This document shows, one piece after another, positions 17,529 through 25,884 of a stretch of DNA of 64,000 bases. Position numbers and translations under genes: made by a program. The notes beneath the pieces were generated by a model. The model made no database searches, was not told the origin of the DNA, and saw only the letters and a program-made list of their open reading frames with translations. The first letter of the stretch is position 1. The number at the start of each line of letters is the position of its first letter. Source of the stretch: Cryptosporangium aurantiacum (lineage in GTDB: Bacteria; Actinomycetota; Actinomycetes; Mycobacteriales; Cryptosporangiaceae); assembly GCF_900143005.1 (NCBI RefSeq), contig NZ_FRCS01000012.1:1-64000 (forward strand), in the 5' to 3' direction.

Positions 17529-18136
17529 CCCGCCGTCTGGTGCTGGCGTCCCAGTCGCCGGCCCGGCTCGCGCTGCTGCGCGGTGCCGGTTTCGCGCCGG
17601 ACGTCATCGTCTCCGGCGTCGACGAATCCGGCATGACCGGTACCCCGGCCGAGATCTGCCTCGAGTTGGCACGACGCAAGTGCCGCGCCGTCGTGTCGTC
17701 CCTCACTGCCAACGGCGATGTGGACGTCGATCCGCCGGTCGTCATCGGCTGCGATTCCGTCCTGGAGCTGGACGGTGTCGCTTACGGCAAGCCGAAGGAC
17801 GCCGCCGACGCGATCACGCGCTGGCAGCTGATGGCGGGCCGCACCGGCATCCTGCAGACCGGCCACTGCGTCGTGGACCTGGCCACCGGCCGGGAGAGCT
17901 CAGCGGTCGCCGCTACGGCGGTGCGGTTCGGCACGCCCAGCGAGGAGGAGGTCGCCGCATACGTGGCGACCGGCGAGCCGCTGGTCGTGGCCGGCGCGTT
18001 CACGATCGACGGGCGCGGCTCGCTGTTCATCGACGGCATCGACGGGGACCACAGCAACGTGATCGGCCTGTCGCTGCCGCTGTTCCGGCGCCTCCTCGCC
18101 CGCCTCGACGTCAGCGCGGTCGACCTCTGGCGCTGA
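17525..18136 (+). CDS. maf: Maf-family nucleotide pyrophosphatase
   Basis: A 203-residue Maf protein, a house-cleaning enzyme that hydrolyses non-canonical or modified nucleoside triphosphates to monophosphates. It has the N-terminal LVLASQSPARLALLRGAG loop, SGVDES, VVIGCDSVLELDG, GKPKDAADA and GRTGILQTGH. The GTG at 17525 overlaps the GNAT stop. The 3' end overlaps the convergent MFS gene by 26 bp. Maf next to acyl-CoA carboxylase genes is a common actinobacterial arrangement. Confidence 0.93.
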   Translation: MTRRLVLASQSPARLALLRGAGFAPDVIVSGVDESGMTGTPAEICLELARRKCRAVVSSLTANGDVDVDPPVVIGCDSVLELDGVAYGKPKDAADAITRWQLMAGRTGILQTGHCVVDLATGRESSAVAATAVRFGTPSEEEVAAYVATGEPLVVAGAFTIDGRGSLFIDGIDGDHSNVIGLSLPLFRRLLARLDVSAVDLWR

Positions 18137-19349
18137 GCGCCGCCGGAGCCGCGGTGCGCCGGATCGCGAGGACTCCCGCGACCGCGAGCACGAACAGCGC
18201 GGGGACCACCAGGAACGCGCCGTGCGGGCCGATGTGGTCGGCCAGCGCACCGAGGACGAACGGCCCGCTGCCGATCGCCAGCCCGGCCGCGTAGGACGAG
18301 TAGCCGGCCGCCCGGTCGGTCTGCCCTTCGGAGGCCTGCAATCCGAGGTCGAGCGCGAGCGGGAACAGCGGCCCCAGACCCAGCCCGCAGAACGCCAGCC
18401 CGACCATCGCCGGCACCGGCGCGGTGGCCAGCCAGAACAGCCCGGTGCCGAGCAGCGCGACCGCCAGCGCCGGCAGGAGCAGCAGCGCCCCCGGGAACCG
18501 GACGGCCAGCGCGGCGCCGACGATCCGGCCCGCGCACATGCCGCCGATCACGGCGGTGACCGCAGCCGTGGCCAGTGCCGCCGAGGCTCCGGTGCGGTTG
18601 CGCAGGACGTCGGACGCCCAGAGCGTGGTGGCGAACTCCGCGGCGATGCAGCAGAGCATGATTCCCCAGGCGATCCAGTACCGCCGGGGCATCGGCCGCC
18701 GCGCCGCCCCGGCCGGCCCTGCGGTGGCCGGTTCCGGGACGGACGGCTGCCGGATGGCGTCCGCATGGGTGGGTGAACCGGAACGCAGGCGGGCAGCCGT
18801 GCGCCGGCCGAGCACGAGGATCACGACCGCGAGGACGCTCGCCACGACGAGCGCGGGCCGCCAGCCGTAACCCAGGTCGAGCGAGAGCCCGACCGCCAGC
18901 GGAGCCACCAGCCCCACGCCGCACGCGATCGCGTTGGCCTCCGCGAGCGCGGCGCCGGAGAACTCCGGGCCGTGGACGTCGAGCAGCACCGGCGCGACGA
19001 CGTTGACCAGGATCGATCCGACGATTCCGCAGGCCAGCGTCGTACCGATGGTGAGCACGGGCACCGAGGGCACCGACACCAGCACCACGACGCCGATCGC
19101 CAGCGCGACGACCATCACCCAGAGCGTGGTACCGCGGCCCAGACGGCGAGCCAGCGGCGGATACAGCGCACCGGCGATCAGCGCGCCCACCGCGAGCGCG
19201 GTGCCGTGCAGGCTCGCGACCGCGCGACTCGTTTCCTGCTCGTCCCGCAGCAACGGGACGATCGGCCCGACGCCGTAGATGTACCAGCCGTAGAAGCCGA
19301 GGATCGCGTACACCAGAAACGTGGCCCGGGTACGGACGAGGCGGTTCAC
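18111..19349 (-). CDS. Major facilitator superfamily transporter
   Basis: A 412-residue membrane protein with about twelve hydrophobic helices in two halves joined by a hydrophilic loop near 205-235. The loop after helix 2 has LARRLGRGTTLW, the MFS A-like motif. The substrate is unknown; the layout fits small-molecule efflux. The GTG at 19349 lies 7 nt after a TAGGCT -10 box and has no Shine-Dalgarno, so the longer frame to 19406 is unlikely. Confidence 0.85.
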   Translation of the reverse strand: MNRLVRTRATFLVYAILGFYGWYIYGVGPIVPLLRDEQETSRAVASLHGTALAVGALIAGALYPPLARRLGRGTTLWVMVVALAIGVVVLVSVPSVPVLTIGTTLACGIVGSILVNVVAPVLLDVHGPEFSGAALAEANAIACGVGLVAPLAVGLSLDLGYGWRPALVVASVLAVVILVLGRRTAARLRSGSPTHADAIRQPSVPEPATAGPAGAARRPMPRRYWIAWGIMLCCIAAEFATTLWASDVLRNRTGASAALATAAVTAVIGGMCAGRIVGAALAVRFPGALLLLPALAVALLGTGLFWLATAPVPAMVGLAFCGLGLGPLFPLALDLGLQASEGQTDRAAGYSSYAAGLAIGSGPFVLGALADHIGPHGAFLVVPALFVLAVAGVLAIRRTAAPAALSARGRPR

Positions 19350-19356
19350 TGGCCCC

Positions 19357-19362
19357 AGCCTA
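19357..19362 (-). promoter_or_regulatory. -10 box of a leaderless MFS promoter
   Basis: TAGGCT on the minus strand, 7 nt upstream of the GTG at 19349. Confidence 0.4.
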
Positions 19363-19422
19363 CGGTGGTGCGTTGACCGTGCTGACGCGTGTCGCTCTCG
19401 GCACACACACGCGGTGTCTCGT

Positions 19423-19428
19423 TACCGT
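19423..19428 (+). promoter_or_regulatory. -10 box of a leaderless phytase promoter
   Basis: TACCGT 6 nt upstream of the ATG at 19435; no Shine-Dalgarno. Confidence 0.4.
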
Positions 19429-19434
19429 TACTGC

Positions 19435-20487
19435 ATGCGTATAGCGGCGGGGTTGATAGCGGTTGTCGCCGTGGCGGTCGTATCGAGCAGCGTGCCGCCC
19501 GAGCCGAGACGCGCCGCCGCACAGGAGACCGCCGTCACCGCGGGCGCCACCGTCGAGACCGAGCCGGTCGCGCACTCCGGTGACGCCGCCGACGACCCCG
19601 CGATCTGGTTCGACCCGACCGACGCCGCCCGCTCGCTCGTCATCGGCGCCGACAAGAAGGGCGCGCTGGAGACCTACGACCTCACCGGCAAGCGGATCCA
19701 GCGCATCCCCGACGTCTATCCGAACAACGTGGACGTCCGGGGCAACGTCGTGGTCGCCGCCGACGACGACACCGACGAGGGCGTCCTGCGCATCTACCTC
19801 GTCGACCCGACGACCCGGCAACTGACCTCGGCCGCCACGGTCCCGACCAGGGTGACCGCTCACGGCCTGTGCCTGTACCGCTCGCCGAAGACCGACAAGC
19901 TGTACGCGTTCCCGAACTCGGTCTCCGGCCGGGTCGAGCAGTGGGAACTGACCGTGCGCGGCACGGTGGTCACCGCGAAGTCCGTGCGGCTGTTCACGCT
20001 CGGCCGGGCGGTCGAGGGATGTGTCGCCGACGACGCGTCCGGCGCGCTCTACATCGGCGAGGAGAAAGTCGGCATCTGGCGGTACGGTGCCGAGCCGGAC
20101 GCCGGCCGCAGCCGGACGATGGTCGACGGTGCACGCCCGGAGCGGGAAGGCCACCTCCAGGCCGACGTCGAGGGCCTGGCGATCGCGGGTGACCGGCTCT
20201 ACGCGTCGTCGCAGGGCAGCAGCGACTACACCGTCTACGGCCGGATGGACAACAAGTACCTCGGCCGGTTCCGGGTCGTGAACAGCGGCGGCGTCGACGG
20301 CTGCCAGGACACCGACGGCATCGAGGCGAGCAGCCGGCCGCTGGGGACGGCGTTCCCGGCCGGGGTGTTCATCTGCCAGGACGGCTACAACCTGCGCGGG
20401 ACGACCGTCGAACGGCAGAACTTCAAGCTGATCCCGCTCGATCGGGTCGTGCTGCCGATCGGCACGCTGCCGATCCCCTACCCCTGA
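19435..20487 (+). CDS. Secreted beta-propeller phytase
   Basis: A 350-residue protein with an N-terminal signal peptide (hydrophobic GLIAVVAVAVVSSSV, then an Ala-rich region likely to be cleaved near AAAQE). The mature part matches beta-propeller phytases: DDPAIWFDP, LIGADKKGALETYDLTGK-type blade, NNVDVR, GCVADD, LYIGEEKVGIWRY and DVEGLAI. These calcium-dependent enzymes release phosphate from phytate outside the cell. The ATG has a -10 box 6 nt upstream and no ribosome-binding site. Confidence 0.88.
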   Translation: MRIAAGLIAVVAVAVVSSSVPPEPRRAAAQETAVTAGATVETEPVAHSGDAADDPAIWFDPTDAARSLVIGADKKGALETYDLTGKRIQRIPDVYPNNVDVRGNVVVAADDDTDEGVLRIYLVDPTTRQLTSAATVPTRVTAHGLCLYRSPKTDKLYAFPNSVSGRVEQWELTVRGTVVTAKSVRLFTLGRAVEGCVADDASGALYIGEEKVGIWRYGAEPDAGRSRTMVDGARPEREGHLQADVEGLAIAGDRLYASSQGSSDYTVYGRMDNKYLGRFRVVNSGGVDGCQDTDGIEASSRPLGTAFPAGVFICQDGYNLRGTTVERQNFKLIPLDRVVLPIGTLPIPYP

Positions 20488-20711
20488 TCAGAACTGTACT
20501 GAACCGAGTCAGACAAACGCGACGAACGTCACCCTGTTTCTCGCCCGCGCGTACGCAATGATTACCAGCGGGTAGATACCGGCGTGACAAGTCGGGATGT
20601 GGCTCGGTGATCCTCCACACGCTCGGCCCGAACCCGCCAGGAGAGCCCTAAACTGCCCAACACCCGGCTACCACCCAGCCGCCATCGTGGGCGACGACGA
20701 GGGAGACGAGC

Positions 20712-22481
20712 GTGCAGAAAGTCCTCATCGCCAACCGTGGTGAGATCGCGGTTCGCGTGGTCCGTGCCTGCCGTGACGCAGGGCTGGCCAGCGTCGCCGT
20801 CTACGCCGACTCCGACCGGGACGCGCTGCACGCGCGACTGGCCGACGAGGCGTACGCGCTGGGCGGCGACACCCCCGGCGACTCGTACCTGCGCATCGAC
20901 AAGCTGATCGACGTCGCGAAGCAGTCCGGTGCGGACGCCGTCCACCCCGGCTACGGCTTCCTGTCGGAGAACGCTTCGTTCGCTCAGGCCGTGATCGACG
21001 CCGGTCTCACCTGGATCGGCCCCACGCCGGAGGCGATCCAGGCGCTCGGCGACAAGGTCGAGGCCCGCCACATCGCCACCGCGGCCGGTGCGCCGCTGGT
21101 GCCCGGCACCAAGGACCCGGTCTCGGGCGCCGACGAGGTCGTCGCGTTCGCGAAGGAGCACGGGCTGCCGGTCGCGATCAAGGCGGCGTTCGGCGGTGGC
21201 GGCCGCGGCCTGAAGGTCGCCCGCACGCTGGAGGAGATCCCCGAGCTGTTCGCCTCGGCGGTCCGCGAGGCGGAGTCCGCGTTCGGCCGCGGCGAGTGCT
21301 TCGTCGAGCGTTATCTCGACCAGCCGCGCCACGTCGAGGCGCAGGTGCTGGCCGACCAGCACGGCAACGTCGTGGTCGTCGGCACGCGCGACTGCTCGCT
21401 GCAGCGGCGTCACCAGAAGCTGGTCGAGGAGGCTCCGGCGCCGTTCCTCTCCGAGGATCAGCGCGCGAGCATCCACTCGGCCGCCAAGGCCATCTGTAAG
21501 GCCGCCGGGTACCACGGTGCCGGCACCGTCGAGTTCCTGGTCGGCAAGGACGGCACGATCAGCTTCCTCGAGGTCAACACGCGGCTGCAGGTGGAGCACC
21601 CGGTCAGCGAGGAGACCGCGGGCGTCGACCTGGTCCGTGAGCAGTTCCGGATCGCCGACGGTGAGCCGCTGCGGTTCACCGAGGACCCCGCGCCGCGCGG
21701 CCACTCGTTCGAGTTCCGGATCAACGGCGAGGACCCGGGCCGCAACTTCCTCCCGGCGCCCGGCGCGGTGAACGTGTTCACGCTGCCGACCGGGCCCGGC
21801 GTCCGCGTCGACACCGGCGTCGAGCCCGGCTCGGTGATCGGCGGGAACTTCGACTCGCTGCTCGCCAAGCTGATCGTCACCGGCGCCGACCGGCAGGAGG
21901 CGCTGGAGCGCTCCCGCCGCGCGCTGGACGAGATGGTCGTCGACGGCATCGCGACCGTGCTGCCGTTCCACCGCGTCGTGGTGCGGGACCCCGCGTTCGC
22001 TCCGGCCGACCCGGCCGAGGCGTTCAGCGTCCACACGCGATGGATCGAGACCGAGTTCGACAACCAGATCCCGGTGTACTCGGGGTCCGCGCCGGAACTC
22101 GCCGAAGCCGCCGAGCGGGAGACCGTCGTGGTCGAGGTCGGCGGGAAGCGGCTCGAGGTGTCGCTGCCCGCGGGGCTCGGCGTGTCGTCCGGCGGAGGCG
22201 CCACCGCCGGTGCGGCGAAGAAGCCGAAGAAGCGGGCCGGTGCGGCCAAGGCCGGTGCGGCGGCGAGCGGCGATGCGGTGGTGTCGCCGATGCAGGGCAC
22301 GATCGTCAAGATCGCGGTCGCCGACGGTGACGAGGTCGCGGAGGGTGACCTGGTCGTCGTCCTGGAAGCGATGAAGATGGAGCAGCCGCTCACCGCGCAC
22401 AAGGCCGGAACGGTCAGCGGCCTGGCGGCGTCCGTCGGCGACGTGATCGCGTCCGGTGCGGCGGTCTGCGAGATCAAGTAG
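20712..22481 (+). CDS. Acyl-CoA carboxylase alpha subunit (biotin carboxylase + biotin carrier)
   Basis: A 589-residue AccA3-type subunit. The biotin carboxylase half has [29 protein letters not shown], the ATP-grasp glycine loop [12 protein letters not shown], and [16 protein letters not shown] Lys/Ala/Gly linker near 500-520 leads to the biotinyl domain with the biotinylated lysine in [10 protein letters not shown]. It should pair with the beta and epsilon subunits at 14902 and 16576, with BirA at 13983 attaching biotin. GGGAG precedes the GTG. A perfect hairpin follows the stop. Confidence 0.96.
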   Translation: MQKVLIANRGEIAVRVVRACRDAGLASVAVYADSDRDALHARLADEAYALGGDTPGDSYLRIDKLIDVAKQSGADAVHPGYGFLSENASFAQAVIDAGLTWIGPTPEAIQALGDKVEARHIATAAGAPLVPGTKDPVSGADEVVAFAKEHGLPVAIKAAFGGGGRGLKVARTLEEIPELFASAVREAESAFGRGECFVERYLDQPRHVEAQVLADQHGNVVVVGTRDCSLQRRHQKLVEEAPAPFLSEDQRASIHSAAKAICKAAGYHGAGTVEFLVGKDGTISFLEVNTRLQVEHPVSEETAGVDLVREQFRIADGEPLRFTEDPAPRGHSFEFRINGEDPGRNFLPAPGAVNVFTLPTGPGVRVDTGVEPGSVIGGNFDSLLAKLIVTGADRQEALERSRRALDEMVVDGIATVLPFHRVVVRDPAFAPADPAEAFSVHTRWIETEFDNQIPVYSGSAPELAEAAERETVVVEVGGKRLEVSLPAGLGVSSGGGATAGAAKKPKKRAGAAKAGAAASGDAVVSPMQGTIVKIAVADGDEVAEGDLVVVLEAMKMEQPLTAHKAGTVSGLAASVGDVIASGAAVCEIK

Positions 22482-22486
22482 CACTT

Positions 22487-22514
22487 CATGGGGCCCGCTC
22501 CCGCGGGCCCCATG
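22487..22514. terminator. Bidirectional hairpin terminator
   Basis: Perfect 12-bp stem (CATGGGGCCCGC at 22487-22498 with 22503-22514) and 4-nt loop, between the convergent stops of the carboxylase alpha gene (22481) and the hydrolase gene (22521). Confidence 0.8.
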
Positions 22515-22520
22515 AGCTGG

Positions 22521-23588
22521 TCAGTCGGTGTATTCGGTGATCGACTCGACGAGGGTCGCGAGGAACTCCTTCGGCTTCTCGATGTGCGGGCTGTGACCCG
22601 TGTCGGCGATGACGAGTTCCTCGTAGCGTCCGCCGGCCAGCGCGTACCGGTCGAGCACGTGCCGGGTCTGCGCGACCATCGGCTGCGGTGGTGCCAGTTC
22701 GTCGCCGGGCCAGCCGGGCACCGCACCGATCTTGCCCAGGTACGCCAGGTCGAACAGCGACGTGTCGGACACGATCACGTCCGAGTCGCCGCGGATCCAG
22801 TAGATCGGCGGCTTCGGCTCGATCGTGTCCAGATCGTCCACCCGGAAGAACGTGGGCGCCATCGTGTTCAGGACGCCTCGCGTCCCGGGCACCGCCCCCG
22901 GCCACTCCGCGGTGACGTCGGACGTCCCGGGGTAGTTGTCGTCCCCGGTCCGGGTGCTGAGCATCGAGCTGACCCAGCGGTCGGCGTCGTCGGGGTCGGG
23001 CGTGAACGGCGCCTTGACGTAACTGCTGTGCAGCACCGCCCGCGGCGAGACCGGGGCGTCCGCCGTCCGGTCGCCCACCGCGAGCCGCTGGACGAACTCC
23101 GGGTTGGCGCTCCCGGCGCCGGAACCGAGGCCGGGCGGGTCGAGGTGCTGACCGTCGATGCCCTTGGTGCCCCCGAACCCGTAGGGCGACACGGGGTTGA
23201 TCAGCGTCGCCGTCCGGACCAGCTCCGGGCGGTCGCGGAGGAGCTGCAGCACGACACCGCCGCCCATGCTCCAGCCCACCAGGTGCACCCGGTCGAGCTC
23301 CAGCACCTCGAGCAGGCCCAGCACGTCGTCGCTGAAGTCACGCAGGCCGCGCGTGGCGTCCACCGGCGCCGGGTCGGTGTCGCCGAACCCGCGCAGGTCG
23401 ACGGCGATCGGCCGGAACGTGTCCGGTAGGTCGCGCATCGCGTACTGCCAGAAGAGCGAGGACGAGACGTTGCCGTGCACGAAGACGATCGGTTCCCCGA
23501 CCGTGCGGCGCTCGACCTCCAGGACGTTGATCGTCAACCGCTCGGTCGGCACCCTGCGGGTCGAGATGCCAGGCAGCAGCAGGTCCAT
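22521..23588 (-). CDS. Alpha/beta hydrolase
   Basis: A 355-residue alpha/beta hydrolase. The oxyanion region is IVFVHGNVSSS (39-40), the nucleophile Ser107 is in GWSMGGG, an acidic residue follows in IRGDSDVIVSD, and the catalytic His is in DTGHSPHIEKP. It has a large cap insert between strands 6 and 7. No signal peptide is seen. The ATG at 23588 has GGAG upstream; an in-frame start at 23654 would add 22 residues. It lies 133 bp downstream of the metallopeptidase gene on the same strand, so it might be read through from the RiPP operon, but nothing else ties it to that system. Confidence 0.85.
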   Translation of the reverse strand: MDLLLPGISTRRVPTERLTINVLEVERRTVGEPIVFVHGNVSSSLFWQYAMRDLPDTFRPIAVDLRGFGDTDPAPVDATRGLRDFSDDVLGLLEVLELDRVHLVGWSMGGGVVLQLLRDRPELVRTATLINPVSPYGFGGTKGIDGQHLDPPGLGSGAGSANPEFVQRLAVGDRTADAPVSPRAVLHSSYVKAPFTPDPDDADRWVSSMLSTRTGDDNYPGTSDVTAEWPGAVPGTRGVLNTMAPTFFRVDDLDTIEPKPPIYWIRGDSDVIVSDTSLFDLAYLGKIGAVPGWPGDELAPPQPMVAQTRHVLDRYALAGGRYEELVIADTGHSPHIEKPKEFLATLVESITEYTD

Positions 23589-23721
23589 CACCAAGCTCCG
23601 ATCTGGAAGGCGGGCGACCGCGGCGGCGTACTGCGGGACGAACAGGACCCTCACATCACCGGCCCCGCCCCGTCAACGCTTGACGTCGCCCGAAGGTCGG
23701 GATGGACCAGCAGCACCCTGG

Positions 23722-25884
23722 TCACTGGGTTTTCACGGTCAGAGTCCATGCGCGAAACACCCCGAGGCTGAGTCGTTGCAGGTCGGCGACGTTCAGCGTC
23801 CAGACGCCGCGGACCGGTTGCCCACGCAGACCGGCCAGCGCCGGTGTCGTCGCCAGGTCGAACGTGGTGACCAGATCGCGTCGGGCGTCGTCGTCGGGGG
23901 TTCGGAGCACCACCGACACGCCCAGCGGGCTGGTCAGCGTGACTCGAAGGTCACCGCGGAACTCGTGGCTGATGTCGACCGAGATGCTGACCCGTTCGAC
24001 CCGGCCGTCGACGGCCATCGTGATCCGGCTGGTGACCCCGCGGGCGTCCTTGTCCGGGATCGCCGACCCGGGCCGGGCGGTCGCGGTGGGATCGACGACC
24101 GGGGCGGTCGGCGACGCGAAGTCCGCGACCACGCCGGCCAGTTGTGGACCCTGGGTCGTCGCGGCCGGCCCCATACCGAACCGTGCGAACGTCGTCCAGA
24201 ACGAGTCGACCGCGGCACGGTGCGCCGCGGGTGCCAGTTGTCCGGCGGCCAGCATGCCGTCGAGCGCGCGGAGCATCGCGTCCCGCCCGTCCAGGAAGCT
24301 CGGGTTCGCGGGGGCCAGCTTGAGCGAGTCGACGACGACCTGCAACGCCAGCGGGGCGGTCACGCGCCGCTCGAACTCCAGCAGCGTCGCGCACCAGATC
24401 TCGCCGAGCTGGTGGGCCTTCCGGTACGTCGGCGTGCCGACGTCCGCGAACGTGCCCGGGAACGAGCTGTCGTACGGATGCCTGCGAATTCCGGAAGGCT
24501 TGTCCGTCACCCAGGCGGCGATCACCTGCGTGCCGGCGATCGAGCAGGCGAAGTAGTCGCTCCATCCCTCACCCATCCCCGCGCTCTGCGGTGCGAGCAG
24601 CGACACCGAGTTCGCGGGGCCCCCGATCAGGCGATTGGTCAGCCCGTGGGTGAACTCGTGGTAGACCACCGTGGCATCCAACGCGGTGTGCCGCCCGGAC
24701 GCCGTGACCAGCCCGACGTTCAGCCGGGGGCGGGAGCCGTCCTTCGGCGTCGTCATGTTCGCGGTCGCCGAGACGATGTCCGGATACACGGTGACGAGCG
24801 CCGAGTCCGCGGCCGCACCACCCCGGCCCAGGGCGTCGGCCTGGAAGTTGCCGTCGATCTCACGGAAGCCCAGCAGGTAGTACAGGTCGTGCAGGTAACA
24901 GCAGTAGTAGAAGGCGTTGATCACGCGCCTGCGGGCCTCGTCCGGGGCGTCGAACGTCACGGATCCACCGGCCCGCACGCCGGTGACGCAGGTACCGGTC
25001 TCGGCGTCCACCGCGGTGACGGCGTTCCCGGACGTCTGCTCGCCCGCCACCCACGGGTCGGGAAAAGCGGCAGGCAGCGCGGTGGCGCTCCGCACCGGAT
25101 AGTCGGTCAACGGTCGTGGCCAGGGAAACTCGGTGCGGGGGCCGTCGCCCCGGAGCGGGAACACCGTGCCGCTGGCCAGCAACCCGTGCGTGGTCGCGGA
25201 CGCGAAGAGCACGCTGGCGTCCTGCGCGTCGACGATGAGCAGGACCGAGCCGCGTGGTTCGGGAAGCTGCAGTTCCATCAGCCATCCGAGGCGGAGAACC
25301 GCCCCCAGCGGCAGCCAGACCAGGTGTAGCCCGATGCCGCGCCCCGCGAACGGGCCCGGAACGAGGGTCGTCGGGCGGGACGGAAGGTCTGGGAACGCGA
25401 CGATGACCTCGTCCGGAGCCGGGCCGAGCACGGGGAACGGTTCGGGTGTCTGGCCGAAGGGATCCGGTTCCTCGGTCCGGTTCTCCGGGAGGTTGAGGAA
25501 GTCGAGTCCGGCCGCCACCGCTGCGATCGCCTCGATCGTCGACAGTTCGGCCGAGGCGTCGCCGACCTCGACCGTCGATCCCACGCTCTGTTCGAGTGCG
25601 CCGCCGGGAGCGAACAGCACGGTGCTGTCCGCCTGGAACATTGGTATCCCCTGGTGGTACTGCTGGGCGTGGACGGACGCGGCACCCGAACTGGCGGTCT
25701 GCACCCGCGGGTCGGGGACGAATTCGATCGGCCTTCCCTCGTTGAGACCGGCGGCGGCGCCGGTCTGCTGCAGGTGGCTCAGCGCCCGGCTGAGAAAGTC
25801 GCCCTCCACCTCGATCAGGCCACCGGCGCCCGGCGCGGTGGTGGTGACGTAGCGCTCGAGGTTCCGCCGGTCAAGGTCTCTCAT
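23722..25884 (-). CDS. M36 (fungalysin-like) metallopeptidase with C-terminal P-domain
   Basis: A 720-residue zinc peptidase, last gene of the RiPP operon. An N-terminal propeptide-like region contains HAQQYHQGIPMFQADSTV, the FTP-type pattern. The catalytic site is HEFTH (His409, Glu410, His413) with the third ligand Glu439 in GMGEGWSDYF. The last 130 residues form a proprotein-convertase-type P-domain (ISHEFRGDLRVTLTSPLGV ... GVWTLNV). No signal peptide is visible, although M36 enzymes are usually secreted. The ATG overlaps the TPR gene stop (ATGA), which indicates co-translation. The natural guess is removal of the precursor leader, but this is inferred from position only. Confidence 0.85.
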   Translation of the reverse strand: MRDLDRRNLERYVTTTAPGAGGLIEVEGDFLSRALSHLQQTGAAAGLNEGRPIEFVPDPRVQTASSGAASVHAQQYHQGIPMFQADSTVLFAPGGALEQSVGSTVEVGDASAELSTIEAIAAVAAGLDFLNLPENRTEEPDPFGQTPEPFPVLGPAPDEVIVAFPDLPSRPTTLVPGPFAGRGIGLHLVWLPLGAVLRLGWLMELQLPEPRGSVLLIVDAQDASVLFASATTHGLLASGTVFPLRGDGPRTEFPWPRPLTDYPVRSATALPAAFPDPWVAGEQTSGNAVTAVDAETGTCVTGVRAGGSVTFDAPDEARRRVINAFYYCCYLHDLYYLLGFREIDGNFQADALGRGGAAADSALVTVYPDIVSATANMTTPKDGSRPRLNVGLVTASGRHTALDATVVYHEFTHGLTNRLIGGPANSVSLLAPQSAGMGEGWSDYFACSIAGTQVIAAWVTDKPSGIRRHPYDSSFPGTFADVGTPTYRKAHQLGEIWCATLLEFERRVTAPLALQVVVDSLKLAPANPSFLDGRDAMLRALDGMLAAGQLAPAAHRAAVDSFWTTFARFGMGPAATTQGPQLAGVVADFASPTAPVVDPTATARPGSAIPDKDARGVTSRITMAVDGRVERVSISVDISHEFRGDLRVTLTSPLGVSVVLRTPDDDARRDLVTTFDLATTPALAGLRGQPVRGVWTLNVADLQRLSLGVFRAWTLTVKTQ

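Noticed and set aside
22521..23588. The alpha/beta hydrolase as a member of the RiPP operon
   Set aside because: It follows the peptidase gene by 133 bp and has its own start signals; nothing beyond strand and proximity links it.
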